64,000 nucleotides of DNA from an uncultured Clostridia bacterium (GCA_947628715.1 CANRAW010000001.1:102780-166779), one strand, 5' to 3'; counted from the first letter of the stretch, positions 9,959 through 24,000 are shown. Notes: generated by a model not told the origin, from the sequence alone. Made by a program: numbers and translations.

Positions 9959-10384
9959 TTATTCTGCTGCCGCAGGAATAGGTAATGAAGCTGCGGCATT
10001 AGAGTTGTTACGTTTACAATTACAGCAGTTAATATTGCCTAATAATTGGAATACTCCAGAAGCAATATTTGTAGCAACCCTTGTTGCATAACGAGTACGA
10101 GTTGAAATTGCAGAAGCTTGGACGTTTGTTCCGTTACAATTTATTAACGGATAGGTCGTTTCGTCATCTCCAATTGTAAATACTACATTAGCTGTAATAG
10201 TTGTTTCAAAAGGAATAGGCTGTCCTATTACAATACAATACTTGTGTCCATTAGCATATGTGCCGGCAGGCAGGTTGATTGCTAACGTACCCGGAGTAGT
10301 TGTCGGAGCTTCCCCGGCAGCAAACGTAACTGATTGAGATATTACAATATTATTACAAATGGGCTGTATATTAGAACAAGCCAT
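9959..10384 (-). CDS. Hypothetical distal structural protein
   Basis: A 141-residue protein starting MACSNIQPICNN, with a beta-rich body and a C-terminal Cys cluster (NINCCNCKRNN). The ATG at 10384 follows AGAGGGGTG. An upstream in-frame GTG is inside the ribosome site and was rejected. Position among Cys-rich neighbours suggests a virion-associated role (inference). Confidence 0.65.
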   Translation of the reverse strand: MACSNIQPICNNIVISQSVTFAAGEAPTTTPGTLAINLPAGTYANGHKYCIVIGQPIPFETTITANVVFTIGDDETTYPLINCNGTNVQASAISTRTRYATRVATNIASGVFQLLGNINCCNCKRNNSNAAASLPIPAAAE

Positions 10385-10402
10385 TATACTCACCCCTCTT
10401 TA

Positions 10403-11606
10403 TCAATAGCCGAATCCGTTACCACAACAACTATTGGTATTGCAACAACCTGTATTGCAGCCGCACGAGTTAAGTGCATTCACAGCATAAGACTGGAAAG
10501 GCGAACCTACTACATACGCAGGTCTGGGAGTGGGTAGTAATTGGTTAATAATATTGCTTGTCTGAGAGTTCTGAGAAAGCTGGAATTGTGCGGACTGAAG
10601 CTCGGTTCTGAGAGCGTCCATCTCAGATTGTACGAGGTGGTTGATAATTCTATCAGTCTGTCTATCCTGATTTACAGTTATATCACAAACCGCTCTATCG
10701 AGTGCGGCACGAATACCTTGTTGTCCATTCTCAATATTGCAGCAACAAGACTGGAGTTGATTTACTACAGAATTAAATCCAGACTGGTTGTTGAAATTAG
10801 ACTGCATTATTGCCTTGTCTGTTTCACAGCAGCAATCTTTCATATTGTAATTAGTTTGAGCAATCGCAGAATTTACACCATTAAATCCTTGACAAAGTGA
10901 GGATTGGAGCTGATTAAATCCTTGCAGATTAGCTCTATCTGTCGAGCAGAATCCCTGCTGCATTTGAGTTCCGAGGTTTGTTATACCGAGGTTAGTTGTG
11001 TAGAAACCATCACACATTCCTCTTTCAAGACCTCTTATACCGTTATCAAGTTGGTTGAAGTTAAAAGCGTCTGTCATACCTTGTGCTGTCGCAGGAGCAC
11101 AACAAGGACCATATCCGCTTCCACCAAAGCCGCCACCAAAGGCGTTAGTAGGAATTACAACAGTATTGGTGCCGCCACTATTTCCATTTCCACCGTTACC
11201 ATTGTTGCCCCAGTTGTTTCTTCCAAGTCCGAGGAAAAGAATGAGTATTATTACCCCAATTATGTTATCATATAGGCTTTTTATCCTATATTTCTATTAC
11301 TTACTAATTCGTAATAGTTCGGCATATCTTTTCAACCTTAAAAGGCTGTTGCGGACTCGTGGGTAGATTATATCTTTTCACTACCTATGCTCTGCCCCTG
11401 GCTTAACTTTGTTAAGCCTTCGGTTCGGATTAGCATTCCAGCCTCCCCGCTTAATTCCGCAATTTTTCAATATAAGTTACCTTATAAAGTGGCAAGTATC
11501 TTTACCAAGCACCGTTTCCTCCGAAGGCGTCATTGTTACCGTTACCGTTGTTGCCACCATTACGAAGAGCAAGAGCGTCTGCAACAGTTAAACCATTTTC
11601 TCCCAT
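10403..11606 (-). CDS. Cys-rich membrane-segment phage protein, split by a group I intron
   Basis: Two exons, 11504-11606 and 10403-11256 (957 nt, 318 residues). The first encodes MGENGLTVADALALRNGG...NGAW; the second begins VIILILFLGLGRNNWG, a hydrophobic segment. Splicing restores GAWW-VIILILFLG in frame. The rest is Gly/Asn/Gln-rich with repeated CCC/CCN clusters (DCCCETDK, SCCCNIE, CGCNTGCCN). GGAGG precedes the ATG. From memory, proteins of this type are common but uncharacterised in gut phages. The likely location is membrane or virion; function unknown. Confidence 0.75.
11257..11503 (-). ncRNA. Group I intron (no ORF) in the Cys-rich protein gene
   Basis: A 247-nt intron. The upstream exon ends in T (TGG-T) and the intron ends in G, leaving GG-GTA. 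It shares blocks with the terminase intron at 57087-57369: AATTAAGCGGG (P), GCAGAGCATAGGTAGTG (R-like), AAGATATAATCTACCC (S-like, P7 GGTAG/CTACC) and the 3' end GATAACATAATTGGG. Near-identity of two introns in unrelated genes indicates intron movement. Confidence 0.82.
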
Positions 11607-11646
11607 ACTATAACCTCCAAAATTATAAAAATTTATTTAATTGCTT

Positions 11647-11880
11647 TTACTGTAATAGTTGCATAAAGGATTGAAATTCGTTATTAAAATCCAAGCCATT
11701 ATTCTTCATTACAGTTGAAGCAAGATTAACTAAACTATTAGTATCACCAGTTTGGGCATACTGGACAAGTTGAGATATTACAGGGTCGTTTATTTGTTGA
11801 CTCTGTAATAGTTGCATTACTAATTGTTGAGGGTTTTTTCCTTTAAGCAATTGAGCCATTTGCATTATATTCTGGTTCAT
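11647..11880 (-). CDS. Small Gln-rich helical protein
   Basis: A 77-residue protein (MNQNIMQMAQLLKGKNPQQLVMQ...) with an amphipathic, Gln/Asn-rich helix pattern. Its ATG overlaps the TGA of the previous gene (ATGA), indicating coupling. Function unknown. Confidence 0.7.
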   Translation of the reverse strand: MNQNIMQMAQLLKGKNPQQLVMQLLQSQQINDPVISQLVQYAQTGDTNSLVNLASTVMKNNGLDFNNEFQSFMQLLQ

Positions 11881-12350
11881 ACAGCAAATTCACTTCCCTT
11901 TTTCTTAGATTTAATTTCTTCTTCAAGAGCAGAAATCTTTTCCATACAAGATTTTATTTGATTAGATAATTCTGTAATTACTTCGGGTGTAATAGTAGCA
12001 ACATTAGTATTGTTACTATTGTTGTTATTATTATTGTTATTAGTCTCTACCTCATTACTAAAAGGTAAAATTCGATAAGGATAAAAAAGAGGATTACCAT
12101 TTTGCATTGTTTTAATAAACATTACGTTTTCGGGCATACACAATGCAACTGATACTCCTGCTCCTACAGGCACATTTGCTACCTCTAAGGTTGAGTTTAT
12201 ATTGTAAACATTACCTTGCGGTTGAGGAAACAAAGGCTGTATATTTTGAGTAGGTGACATTTGATTAGGTACAACTTGCTGATTGTAGGTAGAACCTTGT
12301 GGCGTATAGGTTTGGCTCTACGAATTTTGTGTGCCGTAACCATAGTTCAT
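11877..12350 (-). CDS. Asn/Gln-rich protein with C-terminal coiled coil
   Basis: A 157-residue protein starting MNYGYGTQNS-Q-SQTYTPQ; the TAG lies in a Gln-rich stretch. A poly-Asn linker of about 12 residues (about 105-117) joins a beta-like body to a C-terminal coiled coil (ISALEEEIKSKKK). GGAGGTGATAAT precedes the ATG. Possibly a head- or tail-associated fibre-like protein (inference only). Confidence 0.68.
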
Positions 12351-12418
12351 ATTATCACCTCCTGCCATTTAAGCATTTAATAAGTAAAATTAGTATAGAA
12401 ACTTTATAATAAAATGTG

Positions 12419-12778
12419 TTAGTCTTTAATAAAAGGAATAAAGGATTCCAGTATAGACCAAGAGATATTACCGTTGTTAAGCTCGTCAAGAGTAAAGGAA
12501 ATATCGGGAATTGACACGGTTTGTTCATTAAAATCATTAAGCTCCTATTGAGCGACCGTTATCTTGTCTTTTCTGATAGAAATATCGCCATTTTCAGAAA
12601 TTTTTCCATATTTAGAAATAAAGTCTTGGAACATTATATTATTATATTGAGATTCTTTTGAGAGAATTTCTTTTATTTTTAAGACTTTATATTTCGTTGT
12701 TATTGAGAAATTTTCGTTCTTTTCTAATAAAGAAATGTTGTTTAGGATTGGGATTATTTGTTTTCTTTTAATTTCCAT
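12419..12778 (-). CDS. Hypothetical late protein, TAG-containing
   Basis: A 119-residue protein (MEIKRKQIIPILNNISLLEK...) continued through a TAG after ITVA-Q to ELNDFNEQTVS...LESFIPFIKD. The start has GGGGTGAT upstream. No domain recognised. It lies 7 bp after the Tal stop. Confidence 0.65.
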
Positions 12779-12785
12779 TTAGCTA

Positions 12786-15700
12786 TCACCCCTATACATC
12801 AATTGGACCATTGACAGAAAAATCTATTTTACCCAACAGTTCAGAGAGAGAATGAGCTTCCATACTCCCCGTTACCATATTACTACTGCCATTTTTAAGA
12901 CAAACAACCTATATATCATCATAAACACTTGTACTGAAGCTATGTCTATGGTCTATTAAGCCAATTTCTGCTATCGCCGCACCAATCTTATTTATCTCAT
13001 TTTGAAAGTAAGATAAAATATCTGTACTACCTATAAATAATCTACCCTATGAATCTATACGAACAGTATTTTCTATTGAGTAATCATAATCAAATCTTAG
13101 AAAGTCACTTAACTAATTTAATGGAGTGTCATTATTAAAATCATGAAGTGGTATCATTCTACCGCCTATATACAACTCACCATTAGAAAGAATTGAGAAT
13201 AAGTTATAAGTATCTGCACCATTTCTTTTTAAACAGCTAAATACTCTTTTATGATATAAATATCCGCTACCGTCATATCGAGCATTAAGTGGGTCGTTGG
13301 TGGCGGCATTATGTACAAATACTGCAATTGAATCTTCTCCGCTATTACTTGTTGAAATGTTGGATTCTTTATCTTCATAAAGATAAATTATACCGTCATC
13401 AAATTCATAGTATGTGTTTGCTTCAATTTCTTTTAATTCACTTTCATTACTATCTTCATAATAAGAAATAGTTGAATTATTTTTTTCTTTATCAATAGAT
13501 GTAATACGACTGCTAAATTCTTCGTCTTTTATTTTAATATTACATGGTGATTTAGAATTAGAAGTTAATAAACTACCATTATTGATTGTAACAACTGTCG
13601 TTGCTGCAAATCCACTTCCTGAAACAGTTAATGCTTTAGTTTTATAATATTTGTCTTGATAAAGACAAGCATAATCCTCTCGTTTATAAAATGATAACAT
13701 TACAGTTTCTTCTCCTTTTTTAAACTCAATTGATTCTTCCTCTGTACTTCCATTGTTTAAAATAGATTTACAATACTCAGTTAATTTGGTACTATTTTCA
13801 CCATCTTCATTGTTATTTTTGGTATAATTATCCCAATCGTCATCTAATTCTTTCATAACAGGAATCCATTGTTTTATTATTACATACTATAGACTATTAT
13901 AAGTATAATAAACAGTCTCAACACTGTTTAAATAGTTAGTAGCTAATAATTCTCCATTTAATTCAATTTTTGCACTATCATTTCTCTTATTATCTTCCTA
14001 ACCATTACCCTAATTATTATTTGCTCTTGTAGAGAAAATAGCATTACCTCTATTATCATACAAATAGAAACCAACATCTTTACCAGTACTATCTTCTGTA
14101 CCATAGTCTCCATTTGTACCAGAAAACGAATATCCTGCTCTCAATTTAATCTTACCATCTTCAACTAACGATAACCCATACCTATTAAAAACCGCAAAGT
14201 CAGAAAAACTTGTATCTCCTGCTTCTAAACTTGTTGGGTCACGAAATGCAACAATTCCATCTTTATCCCATAAGAAGTATAAGTAATCACTATCAACAAT
14301 CCTTATCTTTCCCGCATCGAGTGTTCCTACCTTAATATAATCAGCATTGATACCACCTGGACCTACACCAATATCCCAACTCTATCCACCGTTATTAGAA
14401 AAGAACATTCCTTGTCCATTCAATTTATATTTATTACTATGGTTGTTAATATCACTACCTTGTTGTCCTTGCTTATCAATTTCAATATTACTTTCTTTAG
14501 TCTTTAGCAATGTAACATTGTTATTGTCAAGTGTTCCCTATAGACTATTCTCAGTAATATTCTAATTTGATGTAAAGTTAGAAGCTCTTTTATAAATATT
14601 CTCATTAAACGATAGTGACTGAACGCTTGCTGTAACTTGCTCAAATAAGTCTTCAAATTGTGTAGTAAAATTCTAAACCTAAATTGAATTATTAGTACAT
14701 TCGTCAAAGTCATAGTCAATTTGAGAGATTATAACCTTTAATCTATTAGGTAGTCCTGTTATTTTGTTAATACCAAACATACCTATATCTTCAACATAGG
14801 TTGTATCAGCAACATCAAATTTATAATCTTCATATTCAGGTAAAGTATAAAGGTCAACGACAGAAATATTATACTCAACTTTAGGTATAGCTCCCTCAGC
14901 AGAAACTTCACAAGCTCCAAAATAATAGGCATTATCAGTTAAATAGTTACTATCAGACCAAGTACCTTCTTTAATATAGGGTTCATATTTTTTAAAGAAT
15001 TTTAACGATAATTGGTTAATTTCTTTAAGATAGCTTGCTTGTTGTTTTCTCCAAAATTCAAGCTAATTAAATTCAGCATTATACTATCCTAACATTCCTA
15101 AAGAGTACAAATGTTGTTTTACTAAATCAGACTTCTAAAAATCATCAATAGTAATATCATTAAAGTAATTACTATAATCTTCTGTGCCGCCGCCAACTGT
15201 TTCATAGCTTTCAAAATCAATATAGTTATTATCTTCATCACAAAGAGTTTCCCTAATCAATCCATTTAATATTGCTAACTACTCATTATACTTTGTTTTA
15301 TAGTTATTATAAGTAGTTAATTTCCTCTCATCATCAGTATCAACCTTATATTTCTCCATTTGCTTTTTAATTTTATTTAACTATTTCTAAGCAGTCTCAA
15401 TACCTTCCAAATTAACTTGAATATTTGCTTCTAATTCAGTAAAAGATTCAGAAGATAAATTGATTATCTAATTAGAAATTTTATCATACTAACTATTATA
15501 ATAACCTAATTGCTTTAAGTAACCTAAATCATTCTAATTAACACCATATAGGTCATTGTCAACCATTGCTTTATCTAATATGCCTTTTGTAGTATAATAA
15601 GAAAAATTATAAATAGCACTATCTTTAGACGGATTATCTTCCGCTGTTTTTATAGAACATAGTCCTGTTTTAGATAATTCACTATCAACATCTTCAACAT

Positions 15701-18515
15701 ATAACTTTGTAACAATCTCATCGCTTTTAATAGTCCTTGATATATCAGCTAAATTCAACTCATATCTAAAGCCAAGTTTATTCTCCTAACCTTTTTCGGT
15801 TATATAGAATAACTTTTTATCCATTTTCTCAATTTTTTCACCATTATATTCTGTTTCAATCTTTGCAATTTTTCCCTGCTCTGTATGGTGAGTATAGTAA
15901 ATAGGATAGACTTCAAATACTTTACTAAGTTCCTAAGTTAAATTAAACCTATTAGACTTTTCTCCATTTAAAGTCCTAATTTTACGACAATGTTTTTCTG
16001 TTTGGAATAGATAAGGACAATAGCCATATTTCTAATAAACACAAATTTTATCAGCTTTACCATTTTCACAGCCAAAACAACAATCACAATCATGAGCCGC
16101 CGCTCCTTGTGTAAAATACTTACACTTGTTTAAGTCAATATATTTGGTAGAAATAGTTAAATCATTTTCTGTAAAATCTTTAGCACTATAAGGTAATTGA
16201 TGTTTGCTTAGATTAGTATTTCTAAACTTATATTCCAGTCCATTCTCACTTAATAATTCTTTACTATTAAAGGTATCTGCAATCTATACTATTGTTTCAC
16301 CATTACTAATTGTTTTAGCCTAAACCTATTGAATGAAATATTTACGATATTCATATGTATCGCCTGGCATTACGTTATCTTCAAAAATTATATAGTGTCT
16401 CATTTGTTCGTTAGAAATAAAATCACTAATAAAGAAATTGTCTTTATCAGTAAAATTAACCCATGAAACAGAGAATAATTCTCTGCCACTATATTTGTAG
16501 AACGCTTCATCATCAAACTAATCAATTCCTTTAGTATAAGCTTCAAAAAACCACATTTCATTTATTTCAAGCTCTATTTTGGAACTTATTGCAATATAGG
16601 GATTTTCAATTGTATTTTTGAATCTTATTAAACAAAAATCATTTATTTCATCTGCACCAGTAATAGTAAATTCAATTCTATCTTCGCTAATTGTATAATC
16701 ACCATCTGAAATTAAACCACCTTCACCAATTATAATTTTAATTTCATCGGCATTATTTAGAAATTTGGCTTTTAGTCCAAAGCAATAATATTTATCAACT
16801 TCTATCTTTGCTTCTTGTGCAACTAAGCCAAAGTTTACTATAGTATTAAATTCCTCTATTTCTTCATCGCTATAATCTTTTTTTAATTGTGCCGGCACAA
16901 AAGTAATACCAGACGGAGATATAGTATCAATTGATTCTACTTCTACATTACTCTTTTTAAAAGTAAGTGAAGCAGACGATTCGGAAATTTCTTCGGTAAG
17001 CTTAGCAATTTCCCAACCATCTGCATTTTTAATATTAACACCATTCTAAACTAAATTGCGTGATAACTAAGGAATTATCTAACGAGTATCAGTCTTAGAA
17101 CAAACTCTATAAGACTTATTAAACTCTTCATCACCATCATCAATCCATTGTCCATCAGGATTTGAATAATAATCATCATACTCATCACAATGGTTATTAT
17201 AGACAACAACATACTAATCTATCTCAGGTGTTATATTGATTGCGGTCCTATCAGTAATTGAAATCTTTTTACCATTTAATACTTCAATATCGCCTAATTT
17301 ATTTAAATAACCATTGTAATAAACTGTCCAGTTTCCTGTTATTTTCTATTCTGATTCAGTTAAATCTATTTTACCATTAACCTTTTCAATAAATTTTTTG
17401 TAAGGTTTTGTTCCTAAAGGAAGAAACTAATAGAAGAATTGGGACTGCTCTTTAATCGCATTGTTCCATTCCTCAACAGTCATTACATAAGTATAATCTT
17501 TATTGACAATAAGCCCTGATTCATCTATTTCAATTTCACAGTTTGGTGGCAAAGCAATGAACTAAATTAAACTATTCGGGTCAACAGTTTTTGGAGCAAG
17601 AGCATAAGATAGTTCTTTATCATCAACGATATAAGATTGAACCTCTTCCGTAGCAGTTAAAGTAATATCATTTTCGTCTGTTGTTGTTTTATAGCAAAAA
17701 TCTAAACAAGAATAGGGAACATAAATAAAACCGTCAGTTACAACATCACTAATTTCATTAGAAATTAAAGGCAATTCTTTCTTATAATTACCATTTTCGT
17801 CTTTGTTATTACTATAGCCGTCCCAATAGCAATTAAGTTCTCTTGCTAAATCATCACCTATTTCAACAGGTCTTTTTTTCTTAGTAAAAACATTTTTAAT
17901 TTCTTCTGTAGAATTGGTTGAGTAATTAAGCTTATGTCCTTTTACTGTGCCACCAAAAATTTCTATAGGAATCCTAAATAATTTTTCCTCTAAGAACTCT
18001 GTAAAATCACCCCAATTATATCGTGGTTCATATTCCCAAATACTATCCTCTAATATAATTTCTGAAAAAGTTCCTATCTCCTCAACATTATTATAAAGTT
18101 CAGTATCAAAAACTATATCATATCCATTTCTTGCTAATTCATCAATAAAAGCATCAAAACAAGTATACTCTTTAATATACGATTTAAAATTCTTACTCTC
18201 ACTTACTTCTTTAATATAAAACTCATACCATTCTCCTTGAAATTTAAGTTTTATTTTCCTCTCATTAAACAAATTATCTACAAACTCATTACGAACAAAT
18301 TTGCCAAGCTTACTATCAAAATACTTATCAGGCATTTCAAAAGTAAGTTCATGTGTACCATTAAGTTTCTTACTAAATTTAACATTTGTGGCTTTACCTA
18401 AAGCCGTCATGTCATTTGCACCTATTATATTCTCCTTTATTTCGATTTTCTAACCGTTTTCCCCAAGTGTTTCGTGCCAAACACTCAATTCATATTCTTG
18501 CTTACGAATACTCAA
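12786..18515 (-). CDS. Tal-like tail tip / baseplate protein with many TAG codons
   Basis: A 1,909-residue protein in one frame with many TAG=Gln codons. A TTG start at 18513-18515 is preceded by AGAGGTG. The N-terminal 300 residues (NVKFSKKLNGTHELTFEMPDKYFD, FNERKIKLKFQGEWYEFYIKEV, TCFDAFIDELARNGYDI) match the N-terminal region of phage minor structural / tail-associated proteins. The long remainder is beta-rich with Ig-like and receptor-binding-like stretches. An Asp-Asn-rich C-terminal module includes DGSGYLYHKRVFSCLKRNG. It probably contacts the host surface. No peptidoglycan hydrolase motif was recognised. Confidence 0.8.
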
Positions 18516-18529
18516 CCTTTTATCACCTC

Positions 18530-21019
18530 TTAATAAAATAATGGTACATATTTAATCTATAGTTCGTTAAGTAAATCCATATAACCCCAATAGAGAGGTG
18601 GAAAGTTTGCCCAGATATAGTTACAAGCATACCACCACCAAGAACTTAGTTCCTTACCTTTTTTAAGCTTATTAGTATCTTCATCTTTATTCATAGCAAT
18701 CCAAAAAGAACTTAATCTCTTTAAGAAACCATATTCAGCATCTTCATTCATTTTATGATGGAGAGTGTTGAGAAAACAATTTTTATCAGGTTTTACATAG
18801 TTATTTGTAATAATAAAATTATTGGTATATAAGTCGTTAGTAGTTTCTTCTCCATACCAACGTCTGAATTGCATACATTCTTCAAGCTCAGGTAAAGTAT
18901 AATTATCAAAATTAGTATGGTCTGTTTTACCAAAAGTTTTTATTATAGTATCTGGACAATAACTATTTAAATAATCTTTTGCAGCGGCAGCGTAGATTTT
19001 ATTAAATTCTTTTCTATCATCCTCTGATGTTTCGCCCCAATCAAAAGGTCTACCATCTTTCCACAATTTTCCGCCCCAACGAGTTTCATCAATAACAGGA
19101 CTTATATCAATTAAAGACCAACCCGGAGGTAATTTAAACCACTTACCCTATACAATACTTTCATTGCGTATTGTTTTTAAAGGCTTATAGTTATAGAAAT
19201 TATCAAAATCATCGTACTCGTCCCATAGTTTCTCTTTACCATACTTCTCTCTTATCTCATTAAACTTAGCCCTATTCCAACTTGGGGCATCAATATTATA
19301 CAACATTCTTTTTTCAGTATCTAAGAAAAGATTAGGTGGTATTCTCTATTCTCTATATTTCTCAGAAGAACCACTTGTATCTTTTTGTTCGCCGCCCCAA
19401 TCACTGGCTTCAAGATAGTCTTCTTTAACTTCATCTTTATCCCATAAATATTTTGTAGTAATTTCAAAATAATCATCAGTTATATAAATAGGTAGTTTAC
19501 TTAAATTAAAATCAAACTAATCATATTTTCTATTAAAATTACTATCTTCTTTAAAATACTCAGGTGGATAATTAACATAGTTACTGTAAAATTGCTCCAA
19601 TTCAGTCTCGTTTAAACTAAAGACTTTTTTATATTCTATAAAAATAGCAATTCTCAAAGTTTCCCAATATAGTTGATATTTTTCTAATTCAGTAATACAT
19701 AATTTATACAATTCTTCATATCTATTGGCAATATCAATCCCTCTCATATACTCATTATAAGCACCGCCAAATATAGTATTATCAAAAAATCCTAATTTAT
19801 ACGATTGCCAATAAAACATTTTTATATAGTGTGCTAATCGTTCTCTTGGAATAGGTTCAACATAGTAACAATGTTTTGGGTGAGCATTTTCTAATAAACG
19901 ATATGTTAATTCGTCTTCTTCCTTTTCAAGAATTTTAAAGTATCTATTACCATATTTATAATCCTCTTCTTCCTTAGGGTTGGTAGGTTTCAAATTAACC
20001 CAATCTACTGCACAAGGAATAGGCAGTCTCTACACATTATATCTACTAATTCTAAATCTATAATCCCCATCTTCTGCACGAAACCTTTTCTTTAAATTAC
20101 CTATCTTAATCTCAAAATCAACAGGTATATCACCGGGATTATAAACCAAAATTCTACTACCTATTAAACCCTAATCATTATTAAGTCCTGTTTCCATATT
20201 CATATAGTTAATTTTATTATACTAAGGTAAAAAAATTAACTCTCTATCATAATCAAGAGTTGGAGTAGTTAATAATTTAGCGGTACTCTCCCATTCAGGT
20301 ACATTCTACCAATATCCTCTTACATCAATTAGTAATTTCTTTTCTTTAGAATCAGGCAAATTAAAATATAATTCTCCTGCTTGTACCTGTTCAATTGTAG
20401 GATAGCCGCCTTTCCACGGCGTTCCCATATTGTAATAAGTATTATAGTGGTCTTTTGTAATCCTCGGTAATATTTTGGGCTTTTCTTTTCTTTTATAAGG
20501 ATTAACTTCTATAGAATTAACAATTATGTCTTCTGGCATTGTACAACGATAATAGTCTGCCGCCCGCACAACATATTTATTAAATCCAAAAGCATAAGGA
20601 AAATAACAAATAAATTCTAATTTTCCTTCCCCTTTATAAATACGTTCTCCAGTATGTTTATCTGAAAAACAAATAAAAGTAAATTCTGGTTTCTATTTAA
20701 TTTTTGCCTTATAAGTCTTATACGGCAATTCATCAAAAACTAAGTCTTGTAAACTATCTGTGGCAAATAATTGTGCAATTTTTCTAAAAATCGGTTCACT
20801 TACTTTATCAAAAGCTACACTTACTGAAAAAGTTTTATTCTAATAAGTCTAACCAAAGTAATACTATCCGTCAGAACCTGGCACATCAGTTGTATAATCC
20901 TGTGGTTCAGGTAGTAAATTCTTCTCATATCTATTACTGGAACTAACTACAACAAGTTGTAAATCGCTTGTATGAATGTTGCCAAATCTAAACCCACAAA
21001 AATCTCTATACTTAGCCAC
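18530..21019 (-). CDS. Distal tail protein (Dit-like) with long C-terminal extension
   Basis: An 829-residue protein with many in-frame TAG codons and a GTG start at 21019 after AGAGGTGATAAG. The first 170 residues match the Dit N-terminal domain: KYRDFCGFRFGNIHTSDL, then DG-Q-YYFG-Q-TY-Q-NKTFSVSVAFDKVSE, where three TAG codons fall at polar positions of the Dit motif. Classical Dit proteins are about 250-300 residues, so this copy carries more than 500 extra residues, possibly carbohydrate-binding insertions or arms. It forms the hub below the tail tube. It ends 14 bp before the Tal start. Confidence 0.8.
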
Positions 21020-21038
21020 CTTATCACCTCTTATAGAC

Positions 21039-21075
21039 AAAACCCCTCAAAAAATAAATTTGAGGGGTTTATTAT
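21039..21075. terminator. Terminator between tape measure and Dit genes
   Basis: AAACCCCTCAAA pairs with TTTGAGGGGTTT across a short A/T loop, flanked by A- and T-rich tracts. It lies just downstream of the tape-measure stop and upstream of the Dit ribosome site. It may partly attenuate distal tail-gene expression. Confidence 0.85.
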
Positions 21076-21077
21076 TT

Positions 21078-24000
21078 TTATTTTCTTAAAATTACAGAAC
21101 TACCAACAGGTTGAGATACTTTAACGATTTCCTATTTCATTCTTGCTATCATCTAATCTACACTATAGTCGTCAGAAATTTTATCAATATTTAAGTGAAT
21201 TTGTATATTAGTATCTCCAATGTTTGAAGATATTGAACTATTAGTATAACCTTGCGAATTGAAGATTGGTAATTGAGAAAGAATCTTTGCCGCCTCACCT
21301 ATTCGAGCTGTATCTTCGGGATTGAGGAATGCTTCGGGGCGATTAGGCTTACCATCTACCCACGCAGGACCAGTGTAATCTACAAGACCACCTTTTGCAT
21401 AAACCTAAACATCTTTTCTAACAGAAGCAGAAGCCGCAGTATTGTTCTTACTAAATAAGTCAGCTTGATATTGAGCTTCTTCTTCGCTATTGTAAACTCC
21501 CATAAGTTGAGAAGGTCCATGAGCAGGATTTATCCAAACTTGATAACGTTCTGCGGTTAAAGTACCACCACGTTCAAGTTCGTTTACACCAGAATATCCA
21601 ACTTCTTTTAGGCTATCATAAGCTCCTGCTACAATCTTACCATTCACGGTTAAATTGTTTTGTTCAGCCCACTCATAAATTTCATCAGCAGAAGAACTTT
21701 GGTCTAAATTAGACCAGTTAATTAAAGTGCTCGCTGCATATTTTGAAACATTTTCAAAGCCTGCACGAGTAGCGTCTACCATTGCATTGATTGCTGATTG
21801 ATGAAGAGCTACACTTTCGTCCTCTGCGTCGTCTAAAGCGTCTTTAGTTTCTTGAATTTTGGTCTTAGTATCTTCCATTTTAGTCTTAGCGTCTTCATAA
21901 GCTTGATTAGCAGTTTCAATAGCTTCATTAGCAGCGTCAAGAGCTTTATGTGCGGAATCAATAGCTTCATTAGCAGCATCAACAGCAGCCTATGCGGCGA
22001 CTTCAGCGGCTAATTGAGTTGTTGTTCCTACATTAGAAACATTCTCGCTTACATTATTATATAAGAAATCAGTTTCGTTAGCAACTTGTTCAGCATCAGA
22101 ACTCATATCATTTTTAAGCAAGCCGGCATATTTAGCATAAGCTTTATAGTCATCACCCAATTCATTCATATATTGTTCTGTTTTCTCAACAGACATATCC
22201 TAAACATCAGGATTATTCTATAAGAACCAATCTTGCATTATTTCTGTTGAAGTCCATGAAGCCATTATTGACCTTGCCCAATCATTAAAATATTGAGCAT
22301 TTTCAGTAACATCTTCCATGTACTCAATTTCAAGGTCTCTTGCTTCTTTTTGTTTTTCATAAAGTTCCTTTAAGTTATCTACTACATTATCAATTGATTC
22401 ATCTAATAATTTTTCTCTATCGTCTTGGACTTCTTGTTCTAATTGAGCAACTTCTTTAGCATTAGCACCAGAAGTATCTCTTTGGAGTAGCGATAATTTC
22501 TTTTCTTTAGTAGCTAATTCATTCCATTCATTTTCTTTATCTCTCAATTCTCTTTGTTTGTTGATAGCATCTTCTAAAGCGTCCAAATACTCACTATCAG
22601 CTTCACTCATAGCGTCATATTTGTCTTTAGTAATATCAACCTCTTCTTGTGCCTAATTCTTTAGTATATCAATTACTTTATCCTAAAGAGCTACATAATC
22701 ATCTAATGCTTGCTTACGATATTCTAAACGTTCTTTTTCTATTTGTTCAATTTGCTTATTATTCTCTGTTTGTTTGTCTCTATATTCCTCATACAAGTTA
22801 TATTCTTCTTCAAAAGCTTTCTTTAACTCATCATTAGCGTCCATATGGATATAACTAAAGTCAACCTGTGCCGCACCACTGGGGTCAAAAGAAATATAAT
22901 CTCCATAATTAGATTGCATTGTTGAACGTAAATTAGCTAAAGCGTCATCTATTACTCTATTTTGAGCCTATAAATTAGCAGTCTGTCTATCGTAATTATA
23001 ATCCAACGAACCATATAAACTTGCGGCTTCATCAATGTCGTTAGTATCTTCTAAAGAATTTTTAATATCCTCAATTGCATTATTAACATCTTTTAATTTT
23101 GTAGTATAATTTGTTAAGCCATCTAAGCTACTTGCAAAATCATCTGTACCATGAATTGCTTCATCAAGTTGTGCATTAGCTTCATCTAATTGTTTATTAG
23201 CTTCATCAAGCTATTCATTAGCATCATCAATCTAATCTAAAGCGTCTTGTACTCCTTCTTCATCGTCTTTAAGCTATTCCTCAAGTTCAGCTAACTCATC
23301 CTTTAAATCTTCAACTTTATCTTTACTTATTTCATATTGTTCGTTAATATCAATTAGTCCTTTTAACCAAACTTCCTAATCTTGCTCTTCCATTCCTTTC
23401 TTAATATTATTTAAGCCGCCCTCGTATTCTCGTAATGTTTCTGCACCATTGGCTAAAGCATCGCTTATAACATCTATTTGTTGAGGGTCTAAAATAGAAC
23501 TTTTTAGAAATTCTTCCCTACTCTCATCATTAAGATTTTTAACAATTGCATAAATTTCTTCAAGACTATAAGTTAAACGTTGAGGACCTTTATTACTTAA
23601 ATCAAATCTTTCTTTATTTATATCATTATAAACTAAAGTAGGTAGTTTATTATAATTGATATTTACTGACTCTTGTCTTATTTTATTTACTTTATCAATT
23701 TCTTGTTCTTGTAATTTAATTTGCTCTCTTAATTCATTTAACGGCTGTAGTGCTGAATCAACAATAAAATTCTCTGCTTTATCAGCTATTAACTCAATTC
23801 CTTTTGAAGTAGTTGTAGCAAAATCTTCAAAGCCTGCTTCAACTAATTTTAAATAGGTTGTAGATTCTATAACACCATTCTCATAAAACTCTTCTCTCGC
23901 CGCATTTAATTCTTCAATTTTTTCATTATAAGTTTTAAATTCTTCGTCCAAATTACTAAAGAATCCTTCTACTCCAACCTAATTTCTTATTACTAAATCT

